64,000 nt of DNA. It comes from Streptomyces sp. BK340 (lineage in GTDB: Bacteria > Actinomycetota > Actinomycetes > Streptomycetales > Streptomycetaceae). Every line of letters starts with the position of its first letter. Positions within the stretch are counted from its first letter, which is position 1. Under the pieces are notes generated by a model. It was not told the origin of the DNA. It did not search any database and worked only from the letters and a program-made list of their open reading frames with translations. Positions 1-8,151 of the stretch are shown piece after piece. The position numbers were made by a program, and so were the translations under genes. The stretch spans positions 1 to 64,000 of the forward strand of contig NZ_VISR01000026.1 in the NCBI RefSeq assembly GCF_007827595.1. The letters are read 5' to 3'.

Positions 1-2
1 TC

Positions 3-92
3 CACACCTACAACCACCACCGCTGCCACACCGCACTCGGAGGCCAGCCCCCGATCAGCCGAGTGAACAACGCTGCGGGTCAATACACCTAG
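3..92 (+). CDS. IS481/integrase-core transposase, C-terminal end only
   Basis: Only the last 29 codons are in the window; the gene begins to the left. The residues HTYNHHRCHTALGGQPP are the typical end of the rve/DDE integrase core in IS481 and IS3-type transposases (asparagine-histidine pair, then the TALGG turn), and a short tail ends at TAG. That TAG shares the palindrome CTAG with the stop codon of the Nudix gene on the other strand, so the two genes converge with a 4-base overlap and no visible spacer or terminal repeat between them. Whether the element is intact upstream cannot be seen. It marks a likely insertion boundary for the accessory cassette to the right. Confidence 0.75.
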   Translation, partial: HTYNHHRCHTALGGQPPISRVNNAAGQYT

Positions 93-583
93 GCCACCCG
101 GTGGCCGTTCTCCAGCTCCGCCGTGCCCGTGCCCTGAGCCAGGACGTCCAGCGCGGCCAGGACACGGCGGCCGAGGGCACCGGGCAGGTACTCGGGGATC
201 TCCTCACGGGCCACCAGACGCCAGGACAGCAGCTCCTCCTCCTGCAGCCGAATGGCCTTGAACTCGGTCTCGGGCAGCACACCCCCGTCGTACAGGTAGG
301 CCACCAGCGGCGGCCGGCCGGTGCCGTGCACCCAGTCGACCGCCAGCATCCGGCCGAGTTCCCGGTCCAGGCCGATCTCTTCGAGCGTCTCGCGGCGCGC
401 CCCCTGGCGGGGCGTCTCGCCGTCGTCCGACTCGATCGTGCCGCCCGGAAGGGCCCAGCCCTCACGGTAGTTGGGTTCGACGAGCAGCACGCGCCCCTCG
501 TCGTCCCGGAAGAGCGCGGCCGCACCGGCCAGCACGCGGGGGAGGCTCGCGATGTATGTGGCGAAGTCTTGGATGGTGGTCAC
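89..583 (-). CDS. Nudix hydrolase
   Basis: A 164-residue protein predicted to hydrolyse a nucleoside diphosphate linked to another moiety; the substrate is not evident. The Nudix box is clear around residues 47-72: LPGG, then E-x7-RETLEEIGL with the catalytic glutamates, but with two extra residues between the GG turn and the first conserved Glu compared with the canonical G-x5-E spacing. It starts at GTG only 9 bases after the stop of the large SAV_2336-type gene on the same strand, with no strong Shine-Dalgarno sequence, so it is probably the last gene of that operon and translated by coupling. A sanitising role (ADP-ribose, NAD-like or oxidised nucleotides) is inference. Confidence 0.85.
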   Translation of the reverse strand: MTTIQDFATYIASLPRVLAGAAALFRDDEGRVLLVEPNYREGWALPGGTIESDDGETPRQGARRETLEEIGLDRELGRMLAVDWVHGTGRPPLVAYLYDGGVLPETEFKAIRLQEEELLSWRLVAREEIPEYLPGALGRRVLAALDVLAQGTGTAELENGHRVA

Positions 584-592
584 TCAAGCAGG

Positions 593-3500
593 TTAGCCGT
601 GGGGCGAGTCCGCCTCCGGGAACGGGTTGTCGCCGAGCAGACGCCGTGTCGCGAGCGTGTCCTCATGATCCGCTCCGAGCACACGCACGCGCTGCATGTA
701 CAGATTCCGCGCCAACTCCGTCCCCTGCTCCTCCCGGCCCGATCCGAACAGTGCGATGGCGAGTTCGTGGGCACTCGCCATCGTGCTGGGGTGACCGTCG
801 CCGAGGATCCGGACCCGGCCCCGGTGAGCGGCGTGAGCCTGCCGCAGCGCCTCGTCGTATCGTTCGAGGGCGATCAGCGTGATGGCCAGGCTGTGCCGGG
901 TCAGCAGAGTGGCGGGATGCTGCTCGCCGACCGAGGCCAGCCAGCCGTCGAGCACGTCGCAGTACGCCGCGTACGCCTCGTCGGTGCGGCCGAGCCTGTT
1001 CAACGTGTGCGCACGCTGCTGGTGTGCGTTCAGCGTGTCCGGATGCCCGGGGCCCAGTGCCGTCACGCGCCGTGCCGCTGTGTACGCGAAGGTGTCGAGC
1101 GCTTCCCCGTACCTCCCCCACCGCAAGTAGAGGGTGCCGATCTCATAGTGGCTGGAGAGGGTGTCGGGATGGTTGGGACCGAGCAGGTCGCGCTGTTCGA
1201 CGGCGATGTCCTGCAGCGCGATCACGGCCTCGCGAAGGCCCCCGTTCCGCCCCAGGTAGACCGCTTGGCGCTGCTCGTCCGTGAGCTTCGCCGCCTGGTC
1301 GACACGCGGCGCCGACAGCAATCGGCGGAAGCCGAAGGTGTGCCGGGCCGCGCCGTACGTGAGGCTGCCCGCGCCCTCGTCGTCGAGCATGATCCGGTAG
1401 CCGAGCTCCGTCGGGGGGTCGGCTGCGCCCTCCAGCACCAGCAGATGGACGCCGAGTTCGGGCGGCAGGGCGCGCCGCCAGGCGGCGGTCGTCTCCGGGT
1501 CCTGCGCCTCGGTGACCACGACCATCGGGGCGAGCGCCGGACGGGGCCGGCCTGCCGCACCAGCCTCGTCGAGCAGAGCCCGACGGAGCCGCAGTTCCCC
1601 TCCGAGCGCCTCGTCCACGTCTCTGGTCTCCGACTGGAACACCACCTGGCGCAGATCCCTGGCGGCCCGGGGTTCCAGATACAGGCGAGCGTCCCCGACG
1701 AGGACGAACCGGACCTCGTCCGGTGCGTACATGCGGCGCGCCATGCCGTTCACGATGACGTACAGCAGTGCGGCCCGTGCGGCGAACGGCCCCTGCACGC
1801 TGCCGTGCGGGCCCATCACGGCGAAGTCCAGGGTCACCTTCTCGCCGTCATCGCCGACGCCCACGGAAACGGAGCTGCGGACAGCCGGCGGCGGCCCGGT
1901 CTGATGCCCGAAGTGCCGGAAGAACATGGCGAGATGGGCTGCCGACGGCCGGTCCGCGAGCACCGGGCTGCGGCAGCGTTCCAGCAGCGCGCTCAGCCCG
2001 GGCCCCAGCCGGGGGCCGGCCGCCTCCAGCAGGAGCGACCCCAGGCTCGCGATGTCGTCGTCACGGTCCGCGGAGTGCTCGTCGGCACCCCATCCGGTGA
2101 TGCAGACCTCCTCACTGTCCGGCAGGATCCGCAGCGCGGTGAGCCCCCCGTGCACGATTCCCCTGGCGTGCGCGTGGGCGAGTACGTCAGCCGCGTGATG
2201 GGCGACGTGGACGAACTCCTCCACCGGAAGCGGACCCATCAGCTCCACTCGCTGGGCGAGACTCGGGACGGGGTACGGGGGATCACCCTCCGCCAGGAGC
2301 AGTTCCGTCGCCGTCCAGGTGCCGCCCAGGTCCAGCAGTTCGGGCGCGCCCCTCCCCTTCAGCCCACGCAGCGCGTCGGCCTCCCGCTTCACGGGCGCGC
2401 GCTGCGCGGACTGCGGGGCCTTCAGCCGGATCGCGGCCGTCCGGCCACTGTCGTCCCGCCCCAGAAACATCCCCTCGCGGGGCCAGGCCTGCTTGTGCCG
2501 GGCGAACAACTGCCAGGTGCGCACCTTCACGGGATTGCCGTACCCGAGCGACAGCCACGGCGAACCGGGTGCGTCGACGTACGCCGGCGGCGGTTCGTCG
2601 GGTGCCTCGTCCGGAGGTGGTACGGGCTCCGCGCCGTCCCGGCCCGGCTTCGGTACGCCACCCTGATCCGGAGGCACGCCCAGCCTCCGCAGCAGACGCC
2701 GGTCGATCCAGCCGAACGGCTCCGACTCGGCCACGGCTTCATCGGTACCGTCCGGATGCGCCAGCCAGGCCGGGAAATCGGGGGAACGGCCGACGAGCCG
2801 GGCCAACCGGTCGGCCACGGCGCGGCCCGTCCTGAGAAGTTCGACGGCCGGAGCCGTACCGAGCAGGATGTCGCGGGCCTGCTCGCAGAAGTCGTAACGA
2901 CGGTGCTGCGGGACGAGCGGACCCGGACCCGCTCTGGCGGGCCGCATCAGCCCACCGAGGAACACCTCCGCGAGGTGGCCGGTGTCGAACCGCGGGCCGA
3001 GCACCTGCTGGACGAGCCGCATGACCGGGACGGACACCGGAGCCATTGCCGCCAGATGCGCGGCGAGCCGGTAGGCCTCGGGGGACGCCGTCTCACGGAA
3101 CCGCAGGACGGCCTGCGCGGCTCCCGTCGCAGCGTTGGGGAGACGGACGGCGGACGGGGCGGAGAGCAGGGGCAGCACCGTGCTTGTCCCCGGTGATGCC
3201 AGAAGCGACGCCCACGCGCCCAGCGCCTCGGCATCGGGCGCGAGGACCGGCACCTCGACACCGTTGAACACCGCCAGCTCGGGCGGCAGCACCGGGTCCG
3301 CCACTTCCCATGCGTGGTTCGGCGCGCCGCGCCGTCTCGTGGTGACGCGCCAGCGCGCGGCCCGTAACCCGGATCCCTCCCACAAGTGCGGGGGCAGGGC
3401 GTGCAGCACCGCCGTCGGGCCGTACCGCCCCCACTGCCCGAGCTGCCTTCGCATCCGGCCGTCGCGCCAGGCCGCGCCCACGCCGTCGCTGACGACGAGG

Positions 3501-4393
3501 ACGAGTGTCCGGCCGGTCGTGTCGGTGACGGTCGAGGGAGGCAGGCCTGCGGTGTCGGCCAGGAACGGGCGGGACGTCAGCCGTGGGGCGTGCGAACCGC
3601 GCGTGTCCAGGCCCAGCACGCGTACGGTGCGGAAGGCGCCGCTGCGCTCAAGCAAGCTCTTGACCTCGCTCGCGAGGCGCTGCCACAGCAGCATCGAGGT
3701 CCCGTCGTCGACCAGGAGCGTGACGTCCAGCCAGCGAGCCTGCGACGGTCTCAGCACGGCGTCCGGCAGACCCGTCTCCGCCGCGGCCTCGGCGGTGGCC
3801 GTCTCGTCCAGCTCCGAGTTCCGCGGGTCCCGGACGCGCAGCTTCAACGGCCGGAGGGAGCGTCCCAGTTGCAGCTGGTCGAACCGTGCGGCCCGGGGGG
3901 TGGGGGCGCTGACGGGGTGGACGGGTGTGCCGGGGCGGGACGACGGCCGGACGGCGGCCGCGTGCAGGGGAACGCGCGGCTGGGGCGGCCGCGGGACAGC
4001 CTGGTCGGGACCGCGCGGAAGGGGCGGCGCGACGGGGGGTGGCGGGGCTTTGGGCGGGGGTGGCGGGGCTTTGGGCGGGGGCGACCACTCCGGCGTGGGG
4101 GCGGGCGCGGAGGCCGGGGCGGCGTCGTCCAGGATGCCCGGCACGGCGTCCGGGTTCGGACCGTCCCGGCCGCTCACCTTGCCGACCGCCCGTGCCAGCG
4201 GCGCCGATCCGTCCGCGCGCAGGCGTCCCGCCAGCCACAGCGTGTCCAGCAATTCCTCGGGGGACAGCTCCACACCGCTGTCGGCGAGAATCGTGGCCAC
4301 CTGCCCAACGGCCCGCATGCCTGGTGCCTTCGGGGACGACCGATCCGGCTCCGGCGCCCGGCCGTCCCCGCTCCGCCCGGATCCGGACCGCAC
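593..4393 (-). CDS. SAV_2336-type multidomain protein: vWA-like, pseudokinase, EccC-like, TPR
   Basis: A 1266-residue protein, probably the central scaffold or sensor of the cassette. Regions in order: a helical N-terminus (about 30-60, PEELLDTLWLAGRL); a proline-rich linker (100-150); a vWA-like Rossmann region (222-345) with a degenerate MIDAS (VDDGTSM); a helical block (430-530); a protein-kinase-like fold (612-828) in which the HRD position reads HGG and the DFG position GWG; a region resembling EccC/FtsK ATPases (855-1020; GPHG, then FVLVGDA) without a Walker A lysine; and about five TPR_10-type repeats (1040-1255; HPDTL motifs). GTG start, 5 nt after the MoxR stop. The kinase and EccC parts look catalytically dead. 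Domain calls beyond the TPRs are by pattern only. Confidence 0.8.
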   Translation of the reverse strand: MRSGSGRSGDGRAPEPDRSSPKAPGMRAVGQVATILADSGVELSPEELLDTLWLAGRLRADGSAPLARAVGKVSGRDGPNPDAVPGILDDAAPASAPAPTPEWSPPPKAPPPPPKAPPPPVAPPLPRGPDQAVPRPPQPRVPLHAAAVRPSSRPGTPVHPVSAPTPRAARFDQLQLGRSLRPLKLRVRDPRNSELDETATAEAAAETGLPDAVLRPSQARWLDVTLLVDDGTSMLLWQRLASEVKSLLERSGAFRTVRVLGLDTRGSHAPRLTSRPFLADTAGLPPSTVTDTTGRTLVLVVSDGVGAAWRDGRMRRQLGQWGRYGPTAVLHALPPHLWEGSGLRAARWRVTTRRRGAPNHAWEVADPVLPPELAVFNGVEVPVLAPDAEALGAWASLLASPGTSTVLPLLSAPSAVRLPNAATGAAQAVLRFRETASPEAYRLAAHLAAMAPVSVPVMRLVQQVLGPRFDTGHLAEVFLGGLMRPARAGPGPLVPQHRRYDFCEQARDILLGTAPAVELLRTGRAVADRLARLVGRSPDFPAWLAHPDGTDEAVAESEPFGWIDRRLLRRLGVPPDQGGVPKPGRDGAEPVPPPDEAPDEPPPAYVDAPGSPWLSLGYGNPVKVRTWQLFARHKQAWPREGMFLGRDDSGRTAAIRLKAPQSAQRAPVKREADALRGLKGRGAPELLDLGGTWTATELLLAEGDPPYPVPSLAQRVELMGPLPVEEFVHVAHHAADVLAHAHARGIVHGGLTALRILPDSEEVCITGWGADEHSADRDDDIASLGSLLLEAAGPRLGPGLSALLERCRSPVLADRPSAAHLAMFFRHFGHQTGPPPAVRSSVSVGVGDDGEKVTLDFAVMGPHGSVQGPFAARAALLYVIVNGMARRMYAPDEVRFVLVGDARLYLEPRAARDLRQVVFQSETRDVDEALGGELRLRRALLDEAGAAGRPRPALAPMVVVTEAQDPETTAAWRRALPPELGVHLLVLEGAADPPTELGYRIMLDDEGAGSLTYGAARHTFGFRRLLSAPRVDQAAKLTDEQRQAVYLGRNGGLREAVIALQDIAVEQRDLLGPNHPDTLSSHYEIGTLYLRWGRYGEALDTFAYTAARRVTALGPGHPDTLNAHQQRAHTLNRLGRTDEAYAAYCDVLDGWLASVGEQHPATLLTRHSLAITLIALERYDEALRQAHAAHRGRVRILGDGHPSTMASAHELAIALFGSGREEQGTELARNLYMQRVRVLGADHEDTLATRRLLGDNPFPEADSPHG

Positions 4394-4398
4394 CGTCG

Positions 4399-5397
4399 CT
4401 ACACCGTTCCGCCGAGCCGGTGCAGCACGGCTTCCAGAAGCTTCCCCTCGGAGAGGGCGACGCCCCCCTTGCGGAGGAACACCGCGTTGAGCAGCTGGTC
4501 GGTGGCCAGCTCACCCGAGGTGCGGCGGGTGAGGAACTTACTCAGCAGATCGTCGACGTCCTTGAGATCCGCGTCCCTGAGATGAGCCCGCACGATGTCA
4601 CGCAACTGGTCGTCCGTGGGTTTCTCGATCTCCAGGCGCACGCAGCGGCGCAGGAAGGCGGGCGGGAACTCGCGTTCGCCGTTGCTGGTGATCACGACCA
4701 CGGGAAACTCCGAACAGCGCACCCGGCCCCGGACGACCGGCACCCGCGCCCCGAGGTCCGCGGTCAGCACCTCGATACGGTGGTGCTTCTCGGGCAGCCG
4801 GGCCAGCTCGGGGATCTCGAACTCGCCGTCCTCGAAGACCGCCAGCAGGTCGTTGGGCAGGTCCACATCCCCCTTGTCGAGCTCGTCGACGAGCAGTACC
4901 CGGGGCCGCTCGGACGGGACGAGCGAGGTGCCCAGGGGGCCGAGACGGACGTACGAGCCGATGTCCGGCTCCTGCTCGTGAGGCGGCTGCTCAGAGGGCT
5001 GTTCCCGGCGCAGGTTGGATTCGCGCAGCCGTCCGATCGCGTCGTAACGGTAGAGCGCGTCTTGCAGGGTGGAACGGCTGTTGACCGGCCAGTTCAGGAC
5101 CTGGCCGAGGGACAGTTCGTGTGCGACGGCGTGGGCCAGGGAGGATTTACCCGTGCCCGGGTGGCCGGTGACGAGCAGCGGGCGGCGCAGCAGGAGGGCT
5201 GCGTTGACCACATCGGCCTCGGCGGGGCCGATCAGATAGGGCAGCGGCTTCGGTGGCTCGGATGCGCTCGATGTGGAGGCGAACCGCCGCCAGGGCGGAG
5301 CCTCGGGGAACGCGACCTGCCGGGCCTGCCCATCGCCCCGGAACAGCCGCCAGCCGTCGGGCCCGGAGTCGTGGCCCGGGGCGTGCGGTGCTGTCAT
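4399..5397 (-). CDS. MoxR-family AAA+ ATPase
   Basis: A 332-residue AAA+ ATPase, predicted to remodel or activate its partner proteins using ATP. Visible motifs: Walker A GHPGTGKSS (about 78-86), Walker B LLVDELDK, sensor-1-like VVITSNGEREFP, and the arginine-rich PAFLRRCVRLEIEKP stretch. The start was set at the ATG at 5397 because it overlaps the TGA of the upstream protease gene in an ATGA junction; a longer reading frame upstream lies inside the protease gene. In the ternary systems described for actinobacteria and cyanobacteria, a MoxR ATPase sits between a vWA protein and a VMAP protein, as here. Other MoxR partners such as CoxE-type chaperone operons are not present. Confidence 0.9.
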   Translation of the reverse strand: MTAPHAPGHDSGPDGWRLFRGDGQARQVAFPEAPPWRRFASTSSASEPPKPLPYLIGPAEADVVNAALLLRRPLLVTGHPGTGKSSLAHAVAHELSLGQVLNWPVNSRSTLQDALYRYDAIGRLRESNLRREQPSEQPPHEQEPDIGSYVRLGPLGTSLVPSERPRVLLVDELDKGDVDLPNDLLAVFEDGEFEIPELARLPEKHHRIEVLTADLGARVPVVRGRVRCSEFPVVVITSNGEREFPPAFLRRCVRLEIEKPTDDQLRDIVRAHLRDADLKDVDDLLSKFLTRRTSGELATDQLLNAVFLRKGGVALSEGKLLEAVLHRLGGTV

Positions 5398-7571
5398 CGG
5401 CTGGGTGCTCCTTCGTCCGGGTCGGTCAACTGCAGGCCGGGATCCTCGTGGGCCAGCCTGTCCCAGGTGGGGTCCTCCCACACGAGAGAGGGGCTCGCCT
5501 GACGGGCCGAAGGGTCCGCCCGCTTCTTCGCCGGCTTCTCCGCACGAAACTCGTGCAAACGGCGGGGCAGTCCGTGCAGCGGCCCGGCCGGGTTGACCGG
5601 GGCGAGGTGTTCGGCGTGGTCGTGGCTCTGTGCCTCTCGGTCCCACACCACCACGGGCACGCCCAGGGCCAGACAGAGGTCGAGGAGCTGGTTGCGCAGC
5701 TCGGGCGGGCCGTGCAGCACCACCTGGTTGGCGTCCAGGTAGGTCGACCTCAGCAGCCCCGCCACTTCCCGGCTGTCCGCGTGCTGCCTGCCGATGACCA
5801 GCGGCCGTCCGTGCCCGTCGCCCCATCGGCGCTGCCGCTCCGGATCACGGGTGGGTACCTGTCGGCTCATGTCGGCGGAGCGCAATGTCAGTTGGTAGAG
5901 CACGCCTAGCGGCAGGCTCGGTTCGAAGGCGTTGGGCGGTTCCGGCTCCCATTCGTCGAGCGGCAGATGGAGCCCGGCGCGGTCCACCTCTATGTCCACC
6001 GCGGGGGGTTCCCCACGGGTGGCATGCTGAAGGCGCTGGGCACCGTCGCGGATCACGGTGGCGACCTGCTCGGGCGTGAGGGGCGCGTCGCCGGCGGTGG
6101 TGTCCATGCGGTGCTGGGAGCCGTCCGGCCGTTGCTGCCAGAGCCGACACCGGAAGCATCCGGGCGCGGTTGGGCCGTACACGTCGAGTCGGGCCAGCAG
6201 CCTGGCCCGGGGAGCCGTCCGCAGCCCGGCCCACTGCCGGGCGTCCTCGCGCCGCTGGTTCCGGGCCGCCGTATGCACCCCGAGCCGGTCGCAGACCCGG
6301 TCGCTCCAGTCCTGAAGCGCCTGTCGCCGGGGCTCGGGCAGCCCGGCGGCGATGAATTCGACGACATGGACCAGGGACGGAACGCGAGGCGTGTCCTCCG
6401 GCCCCGGACCGCCCTCGTGGCAGCCCTCCAGCCCGGTGATCACCTCGCCCACCGCCTCGGGCCGCAGCACCGGCTCGCAGAGGGCGTCGGGAGGTTGTGT
6501 GAACCGCAGTGCTTCCTGCGCGGCACGGGCCGGCAGCATGCTGTCCTGGCTGGCCACCTCGCGCAGCCGCTCCTCCAGGAACGCGTACTCGCCGTGCGAC
6601 AGCAGCCCGGCCGCGTCGATGACCCGGCCGAGCGCGAGCAGCGCGTTCAGCCGCTCCGGCCGCGCTCCGTCGGGACCGGTCACCAGGCATTCGCTGATCG
6701 TCGGCAACGCGCGTGGTGTGCTGAGCAGTTCGGCGGCCAGCTCTTCCACCGTCGGTGCGCTGCCGTCCTGCGGCCCGTTGAGTTTCAGCTCCTGCACCAG
6801 ATGCCGTGCGGGCTCCGTCCGGGCGGCTGCGGTGGGCAGCAACTCCCGTAGTGCGGCCACGAGTTTGGCGCCGACAGGGTCGTGCGCCGGAACCGCACGC
6901 ACCGTGCGGCAGGCCGTGACCACGGCCCGGGCCCCGACGCGGTCCAGTTCCGCGCGCAGCGTCTGCCAAGGCAGCGCCCAGGCCCGCCGCAGTGTGTGCC
7001 CGGACGTCAGGGCGCCACCCGGCGGTTCCAGTCTGCCGACGACCAGGCCAACCGCCGTGCCCGACGCGGTCCACAGCGGACCGCCGCTGAACCCCGGTCC
7101 GATCGGGGCCCCCGACAACTGACCGTCCACATAGCCGACATGCCGGTCGAGCAGTTTCATCTCGACGTCCGCGAACGTGACCGGATCACCGCAGCTGTGC
7201 CAGGCCCGAAGAGGCTGCCCCTGGGTCATGTCCGCCCAGAGGACAGGCGGCACCCACTCAGGCGCGGGCTCGTCGAGCTGCAGCAGGCACAGATCACCGT
7301 GCCAGACCGCAGCAGTATTCGTGGGCGGCACCCACTTCTCGATCCGTGCCGCGATCCGCGACGTTCCACGGGCGAAGGTGACGGCGAGGCCCTTCTCCGC
7401 GGGCCACTCGGTGCTGAGCTGTGGCAGCCCGAGGGCTTCGTTGACCACATGCGCGCAGGTCAGCACCCACTGCGGGGTGAGCAGCGCGGCGGCTCCGGCC
7501 GCCGTGCCGGCATCGGGGGCGTGGACGGCCACGACCGGCGGGGGCCCCGCGGACTGTTGGAACCAGCTCAC
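5394..7571 (-). CDS. Trypsin-like serine protease fused to VMAP-like region
   Basis: A 725-residue protein with an N-terminal chymotrypsin-fold protease: catalytic His41 (TCAHVV), Asp93 (HGDLCLLQL) and Ser162 (GPGFSGGP) are all present, so it should be active. There is no signal peptide, so it is cytosolic. The remaining ~500 residues are alpha-rich (about 260-440) followed by an alpha/beta part (about 450-700) and match my recollection of the vWA-MoxR-associated protein (VMAP) middle and C-terminal regions. GTG start, directly abutting the stop of the Trypco1 gene, and coupled to the MoxR gene by ATGA. In conflict systems such proteases are the presumed effectors, released on sensing; this is inferred from family literature, not from the sequence. 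Confidence 0.85.
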   Translation of the reverse strand: MSWFQQSAGPPPVVAVHAPDAGTAAGAAALLTPQWVLTCAHVVNEALGLPQLSTEWPAEKGLAVTFARGTSRIAARIEKWVPPTNTAAVWHGDLCLLQLDEPAPEWVPPVLWADMTQGQPLRAWHSCGDPVTFADVEMKLLDRHVGYVDGQLSGAPIGPGFSGGPLWTASGTAVGLVVGRLEPPGGALTSGHTLRRAWALPWQTLRAELDRVGARAVVTACRTVRAVPAHDPVGAKLVAALRELLPTAAARTEPARHLVQELKLNGPQDGSAPTVEELAAELLSTPRALPTISECLVTGPDGARPERLNALLALGRVIDAAGLLSHGEYAFLEERLREVASQDSMLPARAAQEALRFTQPPDALCEPVLRPEAVGEVITGLEGCHEGGPGPEDTPRVPSLVHVVEFIAAGLPEPRRQALQDWSDRVCDRLGVHTAARNQRREDARQWAGLRTAPRARLLARLDVYGPTAPGCFRCRLWQQRPDGSQHRMDTTAGDAPLTPEQVATVIRDGAQRLQHATRGEPPAVDIEVDRAGLHLPLDEWEPEPPNAFEPSLPLGVLYQLTLRSADMSRQVPTRDPERQRRWGDGHGRPLVIGRQHADSREVAGLLRSTYLDANQVVLHGPPELRNQLLDLCLALGVPVVVWDREAQSHDHAEHLAPVNPAGPLHGLPRRLHEFRAEKPAKKRADPSARQASPSLVWEDPTWDRLAHEDPGLQLTDPDEGAPSR

Positions 7572-7937
7572 CTACGCTCCGTGCGAATTTTGCCGCCAGG
7601 TCGCCGCCACCGTCATCGTGGCCCGGCCTCGGGCGCTCACGATGCCGAGTTTAAGGTCCTTGCCCAGCTCGACACCGAACTCGACCGTGAAGGACTCGGG
7701 CGGCTGCTGCGCCCCCGACACCGCCGAGTGGACCTCGTCGAGGAGCGGGCCCAACGGGCGCAGTGCTGCCCGAAGCCCGTCGGCGGCGAGAGCGGTGACC
7801 CGGCCGCCGCCGGTCGCGACGGGGCTCGGCGCGCCGAACTCCGCAGGCAGCCCCGAGGACTCCGGCGCCTCGCCCACATCGGCGAGTTCCACGCGGACTT
7901 CGGCTCCGGACAGATCGAGTTCCAGGTACTCCGGCAT
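7572..7937 (-). CDS. Trypco1 (CU044_2847-like) trypsin-co-occurring protein
   Basis: A 121-residue cytosolic protein. The C-terminal half carries the pattern FTVEFGVELGKDLKLGIV and then ATMTVAATW, characteristic of the trypsin-co-occurring domain 1 family, which is found beside trypsin-like proteases in actinobacterial operons. No catalytic motif is visible; it is likely a small binding partner or regulator of the protease. It is the first gene of the minus-strand cassette, and its TAG is followed immediately by the GTG of the protease gene with no spacer, so the two are translationally coupled. The promoter should lie in the 7938-8151 region; I found no convincing -35/-10 pair there. Confidence 0.75.
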   Translation of the reverse strand: MPEYLELDLSGAEVRVELADVGEAPESSGLPAEFGAPSPVATGGGRVTALAADGLRAALRPLGPLLDEVHSAVSGAQQPPESFTVEFGVELGKDLKLGIVSARGRATMTVAATWRQNSHGA

Positions 7938-7976
7938 GACGTCATTGTGCCGATCGCGACTCGGTGTTGGCGGCGT

Positions 7977-8151
7977 TTACGACGGATTCGCGCCGACAAG
8001 TGACGCGAGCAGCCGCTTCGAGTGGCCGCCGAGGAAGCGGAACACGGTGACGTCGCACGCCTTCCACAGTGCCGCGAACTCCTGGCTGGTGGCGTGGAGT
8101 TCGTCGACCGGCTCGGCGAATCCGCTGCTGCGCCCGACTTCGCCGCACTCT
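7977..8151 (-). pseudogene. Possible remnant of an MmyB-type XRE regulator C-terminus
   Basis: Between the ADP-ribosylglycohydrolase and the Trypco1 gene a minus-strand frame encodes about 58 sensible residues ending at TAA. The part VDELHATSQEFAALWKACDV resembles the C-terminal ligand-binding region of MmyB/XRE regulators (S-x-EF-x-x-LW-x-x-x-DV motif), which normally ends a ~280-residue protein with an N-terminal helix-turn-helix. No start codon, helix-turn-helix or upstream part exists here, because the frame runs into the ADP-ribosylglycohydrolase gene. It is therefore either a decayed fragment left by a rearrangement or a chance frame. The similarity was judged by eye only. Confidence 0.35.

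Noticed and set aside
101..3196. A 1031-codon plus-strand open frame opposite the SAV_2336-type gene
   Set aside because: Antisense shadow of a GC-rich gene. Its product is a random-looking mix rich in Arg, Pro and Gln with no domain, and the opposite frame has TPR, vWA and kinase-like patterns.
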